64,000 nt of DNA from Marsupella aquatica (lineage: Eukaryota; Marchantiophyta), in NCBI GenBank assembly GCA_973895155.1, contig OZ316897.1, positions 23,312,001-23,376,000 of the forward strand. The letters are read 5' to 3'. Made by a program: the position numbers and the translations under genes. The notes beneath the pieces were generated by a model. The model saw only the letters and a list, made by a program, of their open reading frames with translations, did not search any database and had not been told where the DNA came from. This document shows positions 21,719 through 34,177 of this stretch, piece after piece (the stretch's first letter is position 1; each line of letters starts with the position of its first letter).

Positions 21719-22805
21719 CAAAGTCTTGCCTAGTAGCACACTCCTTCGGATCCACCAAGAGGACAAACGGAGCTGCAAGTGGACTGGCACCTACAGTCTT
21801 CATCCGCAAGGTCAATTGGGTCAAGAAATATGGTTGGATGTGTCAAACCTGGTAAATGGGCAAGCCCCTAGCCTTCTCTCTCACTGGAGGGTAAAGTTGA
21901 CCAATGTCAGCCGTCACGGTCTCCTCTTGAACACCACATCTTCCTAGAATCTCCTCCTGGTACAATACCCGTGCATCCATTGACATTGATTGAGCCTTTT
22001 GCTCCAAATGCATCGGAATTTTCTCCAAAGTCTTCTTTTTTGACTTTGGAGCACTGGGCTCGACAGGCTCAGGAGTCATAGCAGGTCGCTTCTTTGAAGA
22101 AGTACGAGTTCCAGTCGTACCTTGTGCCGACCCACCAGTCAAAGCCGTTCCCTAGGATGATCTACCAACTTGAGATCCCCCTCCAGATGCTGCTGCTTCA
22201 CAGGAGGTTGTAGGCGCTACCACGGTCAAAATGTCATCGGGTAAAATGCTAGGCCTAGATCTAGAAGGAACACCGGAAGCCCCAGATTTGGGTGGACAAC
22301 TTACCCCCTTCTCTACCGATCTTTTTCGGAGAATCTCTCGCAATTTTTGGATTGCACTCTTTAAAGTGCTAGCGTGAAATTCGAACACAAAACCGGAAAT
22401 CTTTCCCACGATGTCGTGGTAACGTTCCTTACTCGAAAGAGACTTGACAGTCTCAATGATGCTATCAATGTCCTCATCGAGATAGCAGGTGGCAGCCATT
22501 CTGGAAAACCTCTCCACATCCACGACAATCAAAGTCAACGTTTCCTTTGTTGTGATCAACATGTTCACAACTTTGTCGCCCCGTCAAAATACATCAATAC
22601 GGACGTAATTTACCCACTGTAATGCCCCCGATGGAAGCCCCTCAAATACACACAACATTAGGAAGGGCTTCTTCCATGTTTCCGTCCCTAAGGAAATCGT
22701 CCAGGATGAGTTGTGGAAGTCCGTCAAAGGATGGCGCGAAAATATGTCATCCACCAGCTCTTCCTACGACATTGTCATGTTTCCGCCTGATCTTTAAAAC
22801 CTGAA

Positions 22806-23441
22806 AACATACCACAAAATCAGTCCACTTCAAACCCAACCTGCGAGACAAAGTGCCACAGAACCAAAGAATGTGCCAACAAATGGCTACTAAAGCCGTG
22901 TCCTTACGGATCTAACAACGCTCTCGGCCACCCCAGGACTCCTATCATGAATTCATGAAGGGAGTCTCCCTCTCGCACCGACCTTCATGAATTCATGAAG
23001 GGAGTCTCTTCTCTCTTTGCATGTACACCTCGGAGATTCAGAAGGGTATTGAAAATGGGGTTTGGAGGGAGGGTGATGTGAAGAAATCACCCAGGGTCTA
23101 AATTACTACCTAAAATAAGGTTGAAATGAAGCGCAACCATGACAACTTGCGACACGTTGCCGATGAGTGCTGAAAATGACACGAAATTGGACAGCGAGAT
23201 TGTTTTTCACTCTTTTACAAAGGAAATCCAAATGACATCGAGTGAAAATGAATGGGCTGCCCCGTGTTACTTGGTTATACATACTAATCATGGATCAAGC
23301 GCGACTTAGTAAAATTAACACCAAATCATGATAAATCAATGTTTTCGGGCCAATTATTCATGAATATTTTGGGGTAATAACGAGAAAAAGTTCGTAAATT
23401 TCATGAATATCTGATATTTTTGAAGTTAAGAAGTCACAACA
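22806..23441. other. Upstream region of the outer methyltransferase-like pseudogene
   Basis: No complete gene was seen. A direct repeat containing the palindrome CATGAATTCATG plus AAGGGAGTCTC occurs at about 22945 and 22985. Minus-strand exon-like sequence probably begins here. With 63282-63404 it formed one intergenic region before LTR-B inserted. Confidence 0.45.
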
Positions 23442-23580
23442 TGTGACGCCGCCGGTACGGCGGGTAATGAGTAATTCGGTCTAACCGCGCTTAGCACGCG
23501 CGTTAGGGGTATCTTAGGCCGTTATTATTAGCATAATGACAGTACTTAGGTAGCCATTATGAGTAGGAAATCATTAGTAT

Positions 23581-23604
23581 CAGCCTATTCATTAAAAGTG
23601 TATT
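23581..23604 (+). repeat. Left terminal inverted repeat of the DNA transposon
   Basis: This 24-bp repeat begins CAGCC and is the exact reverse complement of 59429-59452. Confidence 0.85.
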
Positions 23605-23629
23605 TTCTTTTGTTCACAAATCAGTCCTG

Positions 23630-23710
23630 AAATGTACACTTTTATGTCCCCAAATGTACACTTTAAGAAGCCCAAATGTACACTTTTTGATACCTAAATG
23701 TACACTTTAT
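23630..23710 (+). repeat. Left subterminal repeats (AAATGTACACTTT)
   Basis: Four copies of AAATGTACACTTT at ~20-bp spacing. Such repeats commonly bind transposase near element ends. Confidence 0.8.
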
Positions 23711-23949
23711 AGGCCAAATCTTATTAGTATTATATTAATTATAATAGTATTATATTACTTATTAGTTCACAAAGAACCATGGGATAGAGATCATACTTGT
23801 AAAAACATTTACGCACAAAGAAGCCTAAGCAAGGACCATTGATTGATAATGTGTGAAATAATTATATATAATTGTGTCCAAACTTACAATGAATATCCAG
23901 GGCTGGCACCCATTTTTACTATCTAATGGGCTTAACATGAGTCAGATCT

Positions 23950-25150
23950 CTAAACAAAGTGCTCCTTACAATATTTATTTGAGCACGTGCCCTTGTCTCC
24001 TTTACTATCTACCCTAATGTCACGGTTGCAACTCCCTTTATCTTCAGGGAGATGAAATTTGGTGGTGTTGTTCCTAACTGCTATAATCTCCCGCAAAAAG
24101 TGTCTGGGATTTTCTCTATACAGACCTGAATATTCCCGTCCTACAAATGATCTAGCAAGTGAGGTGACAAGTGCATCGTCAAGTTCCACCGCAGGACGTA
24201 AGCTACATATACGTTGCTTCACAGCCCAAGGAATCTCATTGCTATTGAGGTCCAGCACACTATGCCTATACTGTGACTTCCAAATTTTTGCTGCACATCT
24301 CTTACTAAGTTGATCATAAGTAATCTCATTTTTTGCCTTGTCTCTCTTAATGTGCAATAGAGACCACTTTGGAGAGTTTAGGAGAAGATAACAACGAATG
24401 TCACTTGCATGTGACAGTTTCTCAAGACATGGCCAAAGAATTGTTAGAAGAAAATTGTCTCCACGATTGGCATGCGTGTAGGGCACTGGAAATAGTCCGG
24501 TCATGTCTGGGTTGGCAAATGCCTTCAAGGGGGAGTCATCCACAAGGAGTGTGTTGGTTTCATCATATAGATTTCCAAATGCACTCCATACCACCCGAAA
24601 ATCCTTCAATAGCACATTTGCCTTTCCATTTGTAATGTCACACCTTTGAATGCCTGTGTCAAAGGCTTCCACCTATGTGAATACAAACTTCAGTTTCAAC
24701 CGCTCCTCAACAGTGAACATCATGTTCAACATTTTCACTGTCCGCGGCATCCCAGCACATGTCCAAATTGCAACGTCAAACCGGTCAAAAACCAACTTTA
24801 GAAACTCATGGAACCCTGGCCTCTGTGTATACATGCGACTAGTTCCATTTGATCTATCCCAATGCACTCCATTTGGGGTCACAATGTTTCTGGATTTGCC
24901 CTTGCTTTGGAATTCAAGTGAATCCCAAAGTATTTTGTTAAGATCCAAAATCAACAACTTCCGCTTGATGGGACAAGGTCTCGATTCTGCAAGTGCAACA
25001 AATACAACTCTTAGAAAGAAAACCAAATTTGAACTTTGGACTGAGATTGTCTCAGTCCAAAAATACAAGACAATGACTAACAACAAAGAAAACCTACATA
25101 CCATTTTTAGAAGCCCCAAAGAGCGTAGGTGGATATCGAGGCTCTAATTG
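23950..25150 (-). pseudogene. NIF/FCP1-like HAD phosphatase-domain segment
   Basis: An exon ending at ATGGTATGTAGG (near 25100) joins an exon that opens after a TTGCAG acceptor near 24990. It reads KLLILDLNKILWDS (position of the DxDxT box), then VAIWTCAGM and LLVDDSPLKAF with NPD, which is the NIF/FCP1/CTD-phosphatase layout. The canonical second Asp of DxD is Asn here (DLN), so phosphatase activity is doubtful. An in-frame TAG at 24673-24675 interrupts it between FVFT and VEAFDTG. It lies directly downstream of the methyltransferase-like gene on the same strand and could be its last exons (an acceptor CTCACAG is present near 25160) or a separate gene. Confidence 0.65.
25037..25057. repeat. 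Intronic palindrome with GGACTGAGA arms
   Basis: Arms GGACTGAGA and TCTCAGTCC flank a 3-bp centre, the same 9-3-9 architecture as the intron arrays but a different sequence. It lies in an intron of the phosphatase-like segment. Confidence 0.5.
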
Positions 25151-27672
25151 CTGACCGCATTCTGTGAGACCGAGAAGTATTTTAGATTGGTATGAAAAAA
25201 TGGAAAGTCAGACGGTTTGATCTCAGTCTGAAAAAAGAGATCCGTATTCATCAATAATGTCAACACCCAGCTCCTCTTGGATTTCAAAATTGACATCTGA
25301 AGTACTTTGTTCTACCCAATAAGGTGACGTCCAAACAGGAGTTATCAATCCCAATTCTCCTCTCTTATACTCCTTCCTGTTAAGAATCGATGGAGCAGCA
25401 TCCAATGAAACTTCTTGGCCTCTATTTGGCCCACTTTTCCACACATAACATCGTGCATCACGTTCAAGTGACCTCCATCTGGTTGATCCAACTCTATTCC
25501 CTTTTTTCTTTGAGAGAGGAAGGACAACTGGACTTCCCGAGTGTGAACGAACAAAAACCAATTTGTCATCAGAAGCTGAAAAGAGTGTGTCAGGACAAAT
25601 TGAAGCACCTGCCTGGTTGTCAACAGTCGCTGATGCACGGGCTTCTGGGGTCATGGGAATCTCACGTACTTCGACAGCCGTCCCGGGAATCAAATTTTGG
25701 GTGTCAGCTTCATTCGAATTGACCTGTCTGTCTCCACCGTCCGCGACCAAATTGGTTGACGAACGATTTTCAAATGTATCAATGTCAATCGGATCACCAA
25801 TTCCGTCCGTTTCTCGTTGCACCACATTTGGATTGAGACCATCCTTGTCCAAGTTGTCATCAACCTCAACTTCATAGGGTTCCAAAGGGACGTCATCTGC
25901 ACGTGATGAAGGGCGTGGTGCAAGACCAAGGTTATCATCAACATCGTAGGGTTCTATGCTTTCACTTTGACCTACACGGTCATCCAAATTCTTTGCATAC
26001 GCCACCTCTGATGCCCCATCATCTTTGACTGACTTAGCGCCCACTTCTTCGGAATTATCAGCTGATTCATGTTCGGTAGAAACATCCGTAATAGTGGGTT
26101 TCCAATGCCTAGAACTCCCACCACGAGGATCCCAATTTTCCTTGATTGAGGGGACCCTCTCGCAAAGGAATGAAGCATACGCTTCCACAAAGTGTCTCTC
26201 ATCTTGAGAGTCATAATAAACAAAGCATTCGCGTTGCACCAAGAATGCTGTCTTCATCACTTGACCACCCGAGAAAAAATCAAGAATCAAGTCTCCAGCT
26301 TCTGACAAGGATTCAATAATCCTCTGTATCATCCGCGTGGGTTTGGCATGTGGATTCACCCAACCACCACGAGCACCAACTATCTCAAATCGAGGGGCCA
26401 TGTGCAAAACCTTGGTCGCCTCTTCTGGGGTCAGCATCATTTTTAGATCTTCGGGTTTTGACACGTCGTCTGTGTCAACCTTTGCCTTCCCAGTGTCAAT
26501 CTTGGTGACCTCAAAATCAGTATCTTTTGAACCAAAAAAGAATTTTGGCTTTGGATGATTGGGTTTGAAAACATCATTCCAATTCACATTTTCATCTCGA
26601 GAAATTCCTGCGAATATAACTTCTTCAATTCCGCCTCCCCAACACGAATCAAGCGGGTGCGGTTGATCCTCTCGAGAATAACTCCCATACTCAATGTGAA
26701 TGGTGAGAGATTTCTCTTGTCCCAATTTTCGAAGTGAGCTTAGGACATTCATTGCAAGAGGCCCCGAATGAACAGTTATGGCTACAACGATTGTAAGATT
26801 TCGTGGTAGCTCCACAATGTATTGCAGAAAGACCAAAACTTCTGCTTCCGTCCACAGCTTCTGGTGATCTCGACTGAAGTCAACAATGGCAAGTGAGCAC
26901 GTTGGAGATGATTCTTCTATTGCTGGTGGATCAACTGTTTTCATTAGATTGTCACTAAAGAACGTGACCCACGGTTGGCTCCGAGAATGTGTCCCTCCGC
27001 CAAACTTCTGGCAATAAATGTCATCAAGGCGCATCACCAGAGCTATTGGCAAGATTGCACTCTCCCTGGTATGATTTGGCTTCAACAGATTTGACAAAAA
27101 AACTTCACCAGCCGCTCTTCTGCATCTACTGAATTCTGCGTCAACACTCAACAATGGCAGAACCTCTACAACTTTCTTCCAATCGGTATCCGAAGGGAAA
27201 TTCCTTGGATCCTTGCCGAAGTAGTACTCCTCAATGAGAGACTTGAGCTTCCTCACTTTTTTCACATCCTTCGCAAGCTCCTCTATTGAGGGTATGTCAG
27301 ATTTATTTGTGGCATCTTTCTTCAGCAATGCCTTTCCTGACTTCACTTGTGTCAGGATTTTTGTGATGTCTTTCTGTGAGATCAACTCACCATCAAAGGG
27401 ACGAAACATGGCAACGGTAATTGCTTTTTCGGAGTTGTTATTTCCTTCCATCCCAGCTCCATCAGGAAGTTTCCCATGCAACCACATCTCACAGACTAAC
27501 CGCCACAACTCAAAAAGATCGTTGTCCGCAAAAAGTAGCCAGTATACATTTCGCAAGTCCTTCCTGCCCATAGTCATTCTTGCCAGAGCCAACCAATCCT
27601 ACAATCCAAAAGGAAAGCTAGTCAGTTATCCCCAACGCAAGGGTTGGAAAAAAAGGATTCTAATGTGCGATA

Positions 27673-27786
27673 ATAGTATTGGATTCGGATGGTCTCAATC
27701 AAAAACAAAACTCGTACTAAACATTCCAAAAGTTCCAATACTCTTTGACAAATCGTGTCGGACTGAGACCATCCGAATCCAAAATA
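27673..27786. repeat. Inverted pair of palindrome half-sites
   Basis: TTGGATTCGGATGGTCTCA near 27677 is mirrored by TGAGACCATCCGAATCCAA near 27764. The half-site joins the array sequence (GGATTCGGA) to the second palindrome type (GAGACCA). It lies in the methyltransferase-like gene's intron, just before the LTR-A insertion. Confidence 0.6.
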
Positions 27787-27808
27787 GAATTACTCTCTAT
27801 GGTAGAGA

Positions 27809-30800
27809 TGTGGTGCGTCCCATGGCTCCCTAAACCCAAGAAACCCCCCAGCTCAAGCCGATTCCCGCAGGTTTCGTGCTTGGCGAGGCCGTTTCCGCGG
27901 CTTAGCGGCATGGGACGCTGCTAACCTTCTACTACTACTATTAACATTTTACACACATATACTGGACAGATCCTTCATCGGGTCATGAGATACGTAGCCG
28001 GCCTAATATAGGCCTTCCCCTGTCTTCCCCTGTCTTCTTGTTAGGTATGTTTGGATTCCGCCGCCGGAATGATCCCCAATAGGCTTGGTTAAGCCGCTAA
28101 GACCTCTCTCAGCTCGACACATCCAACTCTCACTCCCCTGCTTACTTTCCTTCCTTCTGTTGATGTGGGCACTCTTCACACAAGTTAATGCGACACACAA
28201 ATAGCAAAATGACTCATTCTGACTGAGTCATACCATGCACTTGCCATACAAACAGTACATCTCATACACAAGTTCTGCGAACTAAGCCGTGAGGCCAACT
28301 CTATTCAGCTCTTAGGCATGAGGAAACATGAATATACACAAGGGTCACTGTATGACTAACCGAGAGCTTCTCGTACTACTTGATCCCAGCCCGGCTGGTG
28401 CAAACTAAAAACTTGCTAAAGAAGAGGCCCTGAGCTCCCCGCTGCCCAGGTACTTATCCTGGTAGTGGATCCGCCATTCTTTGCATCGTAAGCCTAATCT
28501 ACCTGACAGTAATCTACTTGCCCGAATCTACCTATGTACAACAAGGCAGGAGCACAAGTGTTGCTCCTACCAGTGGGACCGCAATCCCACTAAGCTAAGT
28601 GTCAGGGCCGCTCCTGGTTCTGATCCTAATCCTAAACGTGGAGATCCGTGCCCGCCCTGCCCACTCACGCCTCCTCCCTCCACGTCCGCCCTCCCTAAAA
28701 GGAACGGCGCCCTTGCACCGTCACGACACCGGTGGTGGATCCTCAATGGACGCCCCCAACACTTCCTCCTCAGCCACTACCGTTGGCCCGCCTACTGACA
28801 GATTACCTGCCCTTGACCGAGTCAACTCTCCATCGGCCTGACTGGGTCCACCTTCGGCTTCAGCCTCAACACCGGCCTCGGCAATACCCACGGCTTCGGC
28901 CTCAGCCACTCCCACGGCTTTGGCCTCCCCTTCCCCTAGGGTAGTTGGATCCTTAGCCGTGACCCTGTCTGGGGTCGGTGCTGGGTCTACCTCCTTGATC
29001 ACCACGGCCTGTGAAGTCGTATTACTCCTTGACCCTGAAGGTTTCCGCTTCTTCTTCGTTGGTGGCTCGGCAGCTGGTCCCTTCCCCTTCCCACTTACTT
29101 CCGGCACTGGTGCAGGTGGCGCGGCTTGTCCTTCGGCAATTACCACCCCTGGTAACTGGTTTGTCCCAACGGGAGATGGACCTGCTGCAGCTAAGCATTT
29201 AAATACTGCAGCTTGTTTCTTCAGCCGCTCTGTTTGGTTGTCGGCCCGCCGCTGTAGGTTCTCCATCTTCCTCGTGATTTCCTCCAACTCCTCTTGGGTT
29301 TCATCCAGGTCCTTACGTGCCCCCTCCAGCTCGTTTTTGGCCTCCTCCTGCTCCCTGTGGGCTTCCTCCAATTCCTTCTTCAAGGTAGCCCTCTCCTCCT
29401 GGGTTGCTCTTAGCTCCTTGTCGAGCTCTGCAATGATGACAGACTCCATCTGGTTCATCTTGGCGTAAGTCTGTTCGAGCATCTCGTCCTTCTCCCTTAG
29501 GTCGGCCTTGAAGCTGGCCGTCAGGGACGCAAGCTCCTGCTGCAGCGCCATAATCCCTTGATAGGATTTCCCTAACTCGACCTCCTTCTGCTCAAGGGCT
29601 CCGCGGATTTTCTCGAGCTCCCCTTTCAACGCCCATTCCTTTCTTTGGGTCTCCGCCATGGCCCGGCTGTTGGCTGTTATGTGGGCCTCCTCTGTATTCT
29701 TCAGCTCTTGCTTCCACTTCTCCCTCTCTTTGATCGTGTCGGCCAACTCTTCCTGCGTCTGAGTCAGTTTATCCTTGATATTCTGATTATCAGCCTGCGC
29801 GGCGTCCAACTGCCCCTGCATGATGTTCAGCTCATGTCGTTTAATCCGCAGTTCATCCAGGGCTTTCTTGGCCGCCCTTAGATCTTCAATCTCAGCTTCC
29901 ATCCTCCTAAGCCGTCGAATGACCTCGTCCTTCTTGCTTCTCTCTAAAGCCACCGCTTCTTCTAATTGGTGCTTCTCCAACTGCTCCCTATGGAAAAAGG
30001 GTCCTATCTCCAACTCCTCTCCAAAGATGCCGAGCGCAAGTTCCCCACACATCTCACCATACTCCATGGCTCTATTCTTAGCGTAGGTGGAGTAAGTAGA
30101 AGTGATCGGCATCGCCCATCGTGGCCTCTGCTCCCAAGCCGTCCTGCGGATCTCTTCAATCGTGGCTAGAGGTTTGCTTCCTTTTTCGGCTAGCCGCCTG
30201 ATGTCCTCCGGCCAATCTCCTCCTGGTAAATCCTTTTCCTTAGCCAGGGCGGCCTCTTCCTCCTGCTTGATTCGCTCCTGAAATTCCTGCACCGTCTGTT
30301 TTATGCCGTCGAAGCTCGGGGGAGCAACATCTGGTGGGGGAGACTCAGGGCTACTCTGCTGGTTGGGGTCCCCTCGCACTACCCTTGGAAGTGTGGGGAC
30401 AAACCGGCCACAGGTCCTTACTCCTGGAACGTGATGGTCCGACCCATAGCCGGAATTATCATGGCTGCAGTCCTCCACTGCCTCCTCTACCTCTTGGACG
30501 TCCGGCTTCTCCCTCTCCTCTTCGTCGGTAGGAGCTTCAGGCAATTCTGCCTCAGATTCGGAGCTTGAGGTTCCCACGTACATTCGAACACCTGGCTTGG
30601 ATTCCGGCCTGATTCTCTCCTTGTTTCCAGCAAAGGGGTTTTCTCTTGTGAGCCGGTGTAGGCCTACCTCTGTAGTAGTGTCCTGCATTGTTGCCGTTGC
30701 CGTTGTTGTTGCCGATGCCGATTTCTTTTCTTTCTCCAGTAGTTTCAGCAGACTCTGCATGCCTGGTTGCTGCATCGGCAAGTCTTCCTTCCTGGGCCTA

Positions 30801-32435
30801 AACACCTGCTCGATCGTAGGACTAACAGGTGGTTGAGGTTTCTCAGCCAACGGCCTCGGCGTTGGAGCTTCCTCGGGTGCCCTTACCTGCAGGGGAAGTA
30901 CCGGGGCAAAAGTCTGACCTCTGGCATACCGGCACAACAGCGGCATGTGATAGCCAAGCCGCGACACGCTCCCCATGCCGATTACCTGCTGCTCCTCCTT
31001 TAAGATCTTCTTCAATTGGTTGAGGAGGTACCCGTTGTAGTCCCGGCTTGGGTCTGGCCTTTCTGCCAGATAGACCTGTGCCTTGCCGATCTCTGCCCTC
31101 GGCAAGTTACAATGCATGGTCACCCGCAAGAAGTCGATCATCTCTCCTATGTGCGGGTTGGTGCAGGTGTTCCGGAAGAAGCCATTCTTCGTTGATGGCC
31201 CGGGGAACGACCGGAACTCCTTGTCAGGCAAGGTCTTCCTGGTATCAACTTTGGTCTTATTGCCTATCGGCAGGCCAAACACTTCGGCAATTACCTTGGG
31301 AGTAAGATAGAAATCCCTCCCATATATCCTCGTGCAATTGGTCTCGGGTTCCCATGACCCCACGAATTCTAATAGGTCTGACTCCGGTAACTCCGGCTTC
31401 AGCCATGGTAATCTTACAAAGGCCTCCAAGCCGGATCCGGCCATGAAGCCTTGGTACTTCTTGGTCTGCATGGCCGTAAAGCATGCATCCTCCTCCCGTG
31501 CAAAATGTAGTTGCACCTCCACCGATAGGGTTGCCGCCCAGCCCTTCCAGGTGTCATCCCTGGTTGGAATGGCCTTGATGGGATCGACCTCCTCCTCTTC
31601 GGCTTCTCCCTGCCTCCTGCTCTGCTGCTCGGCTGGCTTCTTTGGTGCCGCCGACCTCGTTCTTTTTGCCGGGGTGGCTTCATCGTTGACGGCTCCCTTC
31701 CTCTTCATCTCTGCTGCCGTGGAGGTTTCTCCTAGCACCGTTGCCTGGGTCCACCTTTCCGTGCTACCCTTTAATTCCCAGTGTATGTCGTTGCAGTTCT
31801 TGATGGCCTCTCGGATGCCGACGACGCTGTCTTTGCAAAACAGAAGATCGTCGAGTTGATTGGAAGTAGGCGTCCACAGGAACTCGTCCTTGATGAGTTC
31901 GCCTCCTAAGAAAGCCGTCTTCTACAGCTCCCACAATCGAGCGAGCTCCTGCCGTTCTCGAGCTGCCCTTTCTGACTCCTCGTCCTCGTAAGTCTTGATG
32001 TACTCAGTTGCCCGTTCGAACAGGCATCCCCAGAAATGTGTCGCTTGATTGACGTTGCTCATACCCTCCTTAGGTCGATCGTCGGTATCTACTCTCTCCC
32101 CGAGTGCTTGCCTAAGCAGCTGACAGTAGTTGGCCTCCCGTAGTCGTCTGCCTAGTTCGTGCTCGCAAATGAGCCACCATCTCCTGCAAGCGCTCCTTAC
32201 TCCTCTCCTCTGCCGGTCCTTCTTCCCGTTGATCCTTCCTAGCCGCCGACGCTTAACGCGCCCTAACCCTAATCGGGTTTTCACCCTTAGCCTTACCTCC
32301 GGCCTCTGCCCGGGTTCCATGGTTGCCCCTAATTGTTTATATTTTCCTTGTTTTGTCACTATACTAAGGTGTTCCTAGGGTGCCTTCCTGCTTTACCCAC
32401 TTAACCGGCCGAGTGATTCCTGTCTAGGCATCACA
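27809..32435 (-). mobile_element. Solo LTR-A (copy 3), in an intron
   Basis: A 4627-bp unit with LTR-A ends flanked by AGAGA (27804-27808 and 32436-32440). It sits between the donor at 32468 and the acceptor at 27603 of the ParB/methyltransferase-like gene, on the same strand as that gene. Confidence 0.93.
28721..32320 (-). pseudogene. LTR-A protein, copy 3, one nonsense codon
   Basis: The reading frame follows the 1207-aa protein of copy 1 with few substitutions and a shorter Ala/Glu tail. One in-frame TAG at 31922-31924 replaces the CAG present in copies 1, 4 and 5 (ELQKTAF). The frame is otherwise open, so this is a young inactivation. Confidence 0.88.
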
Positions 32436-34177
32436 AGAGAAATGCATACAAAGTAATCACATTTCTTACCTGAAATTTTTGGTTGTCTTGAGCATTTGTT
32501 TTGTTGTCGCCATGTTTTGGTTTGTCTGGATTTCCACATTCAACAAACTGCCGCCTCGCATGGACAACTGTATCTTTAAAGCAAGACTGAAACACCATCG
32601 TGCTATTGATGGCGTTCGATCTCATGGAGTGCTCAACAAGAATTGAAGACGGTGTGCGATCAGACAATATTCTGGATTTCCTGAATTCTAACTTCTTGGC
32701 CAACTGGGTGAGCTTGGCATCCTTTGTTGCCCAATCACGAATCCATCTCGCAGCTCTCGTAGAGTGCTGACCACTAACGGCTAGAAATTGGACCTCGCCC
32801 TTTTTCACTCCGGCCAAAAAATCCTTCCGGTCCGACTCTGTATTCTCAAAGTGGAGTACCTTTCTTCGCTCGACGTTAAAAGGAATCAAATCAGCGACAT
32901 GTGGCTCATGCCCAGGTGTTTTGATCATGGAATCAGCAATGTCTTGCACATGATCAAAATTCATCATCCGATAGCATAGTCTCGCTGGTGCGGCAAAAAT
33001 ACTTTCAACTGGGATCAGAAAAATTTCGTTTATCCCAAAAGTATAGTACTGCTCCATTTGTTGAAGAACTTCATTCCCTTCTAAGACGTCTTTCTCCTCT
33101 GGAGCATGTAGCCTATCACCCTCATCTTCAGCATGTAATGAAAAATCTACAGGAGTTGAATTCACAACTCCGGTGTCGGTTTTTTGTTTCTTCTTCTCCC
33201 TCGACTTCTTCTCGGCTGGAAGCTTCTTCTTCTCGGTTGGAAGCTTCTTCTTCTCGGCTGGAGCCGTGATCTTCTTCTCAACTGAAGTAGGTTTCTCAAC
33301 CAGAAGCTTCTTCTCCCTCTGCTTTCGCTTCCCTGCCGCTCTATCCATGGTTGTTGCTGCAGTAGTTTGTGTTGTCTCCGTCGTAGTTGCTGGAGTTCCT
33401 TTGGCTGGCGTAGACTCAATTATTTTCTATGGTTGTGTACTTTTCCTCAACTTCACCAAAGACTCTACCCATAGATTTGCTTTTTCCAGGTCAAGCGTGT
33501 GTGCAAAGGCTAGTGCCTTGGCGATCCAAACATTTGAGTCTGGTGACACCAGACCTGCTTTCTCAAGCAAATTGTTAAGAGTCCATGTGGATGGAAAAGA
33601 GAACTTTGATGGGTTGTTTACAATGTTGAGTTTCAAATAAAGAAACCCATAAAAAATGTCCAAAGGAAGCATTCCCTTCAGTCCTCCAATAATCTTCTCC
33701 TTTGTGTAGGATTTTGGAAAGAATCCCATCGACAACACACTTAATTCCCCACTTGCATACCATTCCACATTGAACTCGGCCGAGAAAGCCTTTGTGGGGA
33801 GCTGCAACTTTGCCCACCTCATCGTGTCCGACACCTCTACAATGATAGAATTCATTCCTCTTCCTATCATTCCCACAGAGACCACGGGTCCGATGACCAA
33901 TGTTTGGTTGTTGCCTGTCCTGATCTTGACACATAACACTGGATCCTGAATGTTAAATGAATTCAGGCGGAAGTTAACTCGCGAGAACTCAAGTCCCTAC
34001 CGAAATCCTGGATCGCGGTCCTCCAAAATGAGCCCATCGTCGCAGTCTGCCTCTGAAATGGCAAGAGTTGTATTCACCAGATCACTCTCTGCATAGGAGA
34101 GTGAAAATTCATATTAGACTTCAAATCCATGAAATTTGTTTTAAGAAATCACTGTCAAAGTGAGATTGAAGGCTCTT

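Larger units (their letters stand above)
18117..22805 (-). pseudogene. ParB-like / amino-methyltransferase-like protein (outer paralogue)
   Basis: This leftward split gene has good splice sites, for example an acceptor TATGTTTTCAG near 22793, an acceptor CCTTTTGTAG near 19258 and a donor GTAAGA near 18780. The ParB-like part reads PLAAPFVLLVDP then YYVIGANHSACAKADL, like the ParB (V)xGxHR box, and continues across the LTR insertion in one frame. Downstream, LALVDIPYGF fits methyltransferase motif IV (DPPY), and VLDICSGSGTGTTSS with IAIEIDERQ fits motif I. The order IV then I is that of beta-class N4-cytosine/N6-adenine enzymes. Stops (TAG 22152, TGA 21843, others upstream), a likely frameshift near 19060 and the LTR make it a pseudogene. 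It ends in an acidic tail. Confidence 0.7.

Noticed and set aside
28003-28200. Small conserved frame (MCVALTCVKSAHIN...) in the 3' part of every LTR-A copy
   Set aside because: It is conserved only because the LTRs are nearly identical. It overlaps the promoter module and TATA box and has no coding signature of its own.
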